Below are positions 61,191 through 64,000 of a DNA stretch of 64,000 nt, piece after piece; within the stretch, counting starts at the first letter, position 1, and each line of letters starts with the position of its first letter. A program made the position numbers and the translations under genes. Origin of the DNA: Ichthyophthirius multifiliis (Eukaryota; Ciliophora; Oligohymenophorea; Hymenostomatida). The notes below the pieces were generated by a model. That model was not told the origin of the DNA and did no database searches. It was given only the letters and a program-made list of their open reading frames with translations. The stretch spans positions 1-64,000 of the forward strand of contig NW_004086990.1 in the NCBI RefSeq assembly GCF_000220395.1, written 5' to 3'.

Positions 61191-62467
61191 AAAATTAAAA
61201 AATAAAAAATAGAAAAATAATAATTTATCTAAAAAAGAAAATACATAAATATATTATGTTAATAAAATAAAAATTATTCTTAAAAACTGATTTAAATTCT
61301 TAATTATACTAAATTAATTATTTTAATAAAATTTTGATAAAATAAATGAAATTGAATAAAAAAAAATTAAATTAAAATATTTATTTTAATTTCATTAAAA
61401 TACTATACGTTATTTATATTTTAAAAATAATATTCCCATAATAATAAGAATTTTCAAAATGATAAATATATATTTTTATTAAAAAAAAAAGATTCTTAAA
61501 ATGTCTTTAAATTATGAATTAAATTATTTTTTTAAAAAATAAATAAAATAAAAAAAAATTGATTTTGATATTATATTTAAAAGAAGTTAATAATTTTCAT
61601 TTTCTAAACAGTTGTTTTTAAGACGATAATTATTTTAAAACTTTATTTCTTTATTTTATTTAATTTTAATAATTAATAAATTTAAACCTAAAATGATATA
61701 TTATAATTTATGATTAATTCTTCCTTGGAGTTCAATTTTATAATAGAGAAGTTTTCTTTTTTTTATTAGTATTAAATAATTCCTTATTCTTTATAAATTT
61801 CAAAGTATAATCACATTTTTTTTTTTTATCTAAAAAAGTATTTTTATAGAATAGTTTTTCATAAATATTTTTTATTCTTGAAGTCTGATTTGATTTATTT
61901 TAAATTAAAAAATATCTAATTTTTTATTTTATTTAATTATCAACTTAACATAATGATACTTATTTGTTTATTTATTTCAAATTTTACTGTTATTGTTATT
62001 AAAAAAGTTAACTTTTATTTTATTTCTAATCTCTTTGTGATTTTGTATTTTTCTATATTGGATTTTCTTATGCTATTATTAATTTAAGTTTATTTTTTTA
62101 CATAATATTTTCAAGATGATTTGCTTTTTATAATATAATTTATAATAAATCAGTTTGTTCTAATCCTTTAGATTTCGAACGTTAATATTCATGAGTTTCT
62201 TCTTTATATAAAGGACTTTTTATTTTTTATATTTGTAGCTATTTCATTGTATTACCATAGTTATGTCCATAATTATTTTAAATTAAATTTATATCTTAGT
62301 CTTAAGATATACTATTTGAAGAATCGCCTTAATTGGGCTTTATTTTTATAAATTAATTATTTTTTTTTATATTGAATTCAAAATTCATTTATGAAATTTA
62401 ATTTATTTTATTTATTAAAAAAAAAATTAATTTTTATTTTTTCTTTATTATATATTTTTTTATTAAA
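61191..62467. other. AT-rich spacer
   Basis: No supported gene. A minus-strand frame near 62.15-62.40 kb is somewhat Asn/Gln-rich with a few codons of higher G+C, and may be a fragment of a low-complexity exon, but it cannot be anchored. Confidence 0.5.
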
Positions 62468-62975
62468 ATGAGTGAAAACAAAGATAATGTAATGGAAAAA
62501 TATGTTGCATTAACAACAAGATATATAGAAAACAATGTTAAATGTATAAAAATAAAATTAATATATAATTAATACAAATTTAAGTTTAAAATAAATTTAT
62601 CATTTTTAAATAAAAGTAAGCAACATGAAATTATTTACTTTAAATAAAATGAATGAAGCTGCATTAGTTACTTTTAAAAAAAATGAAGAAAAAATATTTG
62701 TTATTGAATAATAAGTTTAATAATCAAATGAATAATGTTTTTTCAATTAATAATTTAAATTTATTTTTTATTAATTTAATATTTAAGATAATTAGCTTCA
62801 ATAATATTTTCTAAAATTGATGAAATAGGAAATAATATATAAGGCATGGAATCTTCAGTGGAATATTTAGATGTTATATTATCAAGGATAGGTATTTTTT
62901 TAAAAAAAACTTAATTAATTATAATATGGATATTTTTTAGAATAAAAACTAAATGATTTATAATCTTTAGATTGA
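62468..62975 (+). CDS. BLOC1S2-like small coiled-coil protein
   Basis: Four exons: 62468-62543, 62617-62736, 62796-62891, 62941-62975; total 327 nt, 108 residues, closing on TGA. Splice borders are GT...AG with matching phases (the second intron's acceptor was chosen to restore frame; an alternative AG lies 8 nt upstream). The protein is helical throughout: MEKYVALTTRYIENNVKLSN, then KLFTLNKMNEAALVTFKKNE, and a C-terminal SKIDEIGNNIQGMESSVEYL block ending in LDVILSRIEQKLNDLQ. The order of a Tyr/Leu helix, an L-x2-M-N-x-A/K helix, and the 'IDxIxxxIxxLExxVxxLDxxxxRLExK' end resembles BLOC-1 subunit 2, which acts in lysosome-related organelle biogenesis and, through BORC, in lysosome positioning. 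Short coiled coils align easily, so identity is tentative. Confidence 0.5.
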
Positions 62976-63362
62976 AAAATTAATTAATTTTTGGATATAT
63001 TGATTATACGATATATTTATTTTATTAAATTGTAAAATTAAAAATATTTTTTTGTTTTATATCTAATATATAATTTTATTTTTTTATATAAATTCAAAAC
63101 TTCTTATAAAAAAGTATTAATTTAATCAATCAAATTTTCTTGATTTTAAATAAAATTTTTAACATGGGCATATAATACTATAATAAAGTAAATTATTTTA
63201 GAAAAATATTGACAATAATTATTTAGATTAATAAAAAATTGAAATATAAATTATATCTTAATCATAAAAAAATTTTTATATAGTATTAAGTTTATTAAAA
63301 TATATAATCTAAAAATACTAACTTTCTAAAAAACAATTTTTAAATAATTTTTTTTATCTAAA
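62976..63362. other. Convergent spacer
   Basis: AT-rich DNA between the stop of the BLOC1S2-like gene and the stop of the minus-strand gene at the window edge. Nothing recognised. Confidence 0.6.
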
Positions 63363-64000
63363 TCAAAAATCTTAACTATTATCTCTACTTTTCCTATTGA
63401 ATATAGTACTTTATTTTTTTGATGATTAAAAAACAATACTATTATTATTTGAACTATTTTTCTTTGAGGATTTTCTTTCAGGTGATTTTAAATAAATATC
63501 AGATGTAGTAGGAGAAAATGTAGACGATTATAAAGAGTTTATGCCTTATTAATTAATTTTATTAGAAATAATAACAGAAGTAGTATATTATTTATTAAAC
63601 AATCCTTAGTTGAAAGTTTATAAGAGTTTTTATCTTTTAATTTTTTTTAATTAATCATCAATTTATTAAACCTCATTTTTTTATTCATCAAGCATTTTCT
63701 TAGCTAGCTATTTTTCCCAACTTTTTTTAAGTTGATGTACTGGAGTTGATTCTTAAGTTTAACTTCTTGTACTTATTTTAGAACTATAAAGCTAATAATC
63801 TTCACTTATTTCAATCAACGGCTTATTTTTAGATTTTTGGCTTCTTTTTGGCTACTCTGCTGATTCTATAGAATTATTAATTTCAAAATTTTTAAATGTT
63901 ACTGATTTTTAAACGATATTATTATTTCGTTGAATCGATTTTGTTTAAATATTTATTAAATTTTATTCCTTCTTTTATTCATTCAATTCATTTTAAAATT
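63363..64000 (-). CDS. C-terminal part of a Ser/Gln/Lys-rich protein (runs off the window)
   Basis: Minus-strand frame open from the window edge to TGA at 63363-63365, at least 200 residues. Content: a polar, low-complexity protein with SAEQPKRSQKSKNKPLIE, a helical stretch VHQLKKSWEKQLAKKMLDEQ that could be a short coiled coil, then a Ser/Asn-rich tail with proline-directed sites such as TFSPTTSD and KSPERKSSKK, candidates for phosphorylation. No domain is recognised; the start lies beyond 64000. No TGA and a clearly raised G+C over 600 nt support a real gene. Confidence 0.65.

Noticed and set aside
1-64000. Telomere repeats (C4A2 type), CRISPR arrays, rRNA, retroviral or Polinton-like elements
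   Set aside because: None was seen on either strand; there are no regular spaced repeats, no reverse transcriptase, integrase or capsid-like reading frames.

Overview
The window looks like macronuclear DNA of an oligohymenophorean ciliate. Base composition is extremely AT-rich. Recognisable proteins read through only if TAA and TAG mean glutamine and TGA is the sole stop; APRT, DPP III, CCT6 and an Aha1-type protein are clear examples. Introns are short (about 41-90 nt), AT-rich and GT...AG. Together these fit a relative of Tetrahymena, most probably Ichthyophthirius multifiliis; the species is an inference from composition, not proven. Every coding call here uses the ciliate nuclear code.

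Layout. 0-9.3 kb: AT-rich DNA, a cyclin H-like gene, then a seven-exon CK2-alpha-like kinase. 9.3-15.1 kb: a large multi-membrane protein with a PAS domain. 16-22 kb: three genes on the minus strand: an unknown protein with one membrane anchor, a polyglutamine/polyasparagine protein, and a short Aha1/Hch1-type Hsp90 co-chaperone. 25.7-26.8 kb: KTI12. 27-29.6 kb: an assembly 'bubble' around a run of 20 Ns, where one locus appears twice with shared flanks and two unrelated middles. 30-32.4 kb: a C2-domain membrane protein and tRNA-Ser(CGA), both on the minus strand.

33.6-58 kb is the gene-dense half: an unknown 2.4-kb gene, a four-membrane-span protein, a Mediator-27-like protein, an ATP-dependent DNA ligase with WGR-like domains ending tail to tail against a coiled-coil gene, an 8.5-kb IP3-receptor-type calcium channel, APRT, dipeptidyl-peptidase III and the CCT zeta chaperonin subunit. 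58-64 kb is sparse: a possible small membrane protein, a decayed AMPK/CAMK-like kinase, a BLOC1S2-like coiled-coil protein, and the 3' end of a low-complexity gene running off the edge.

The genes are ordinary eukaryotic single-gene units, not operons; neighbours are functionally unrelated. Six gene models were closed exactly (total exon length divisible by three, intron borders agreeing with family alignment): CK2-like, Aha1-like, MED27-like, DPP III, CCT6 and BLOC1S2-like. In several others, the reading frame slips by one base at a homopolymer run, and the duplicated locus at the N gap differs almost only in homopolymer lengths. Both point to sequencing error rather than broken genes. No viral element, CRISPR array, rRNA or intact transposon was seen.
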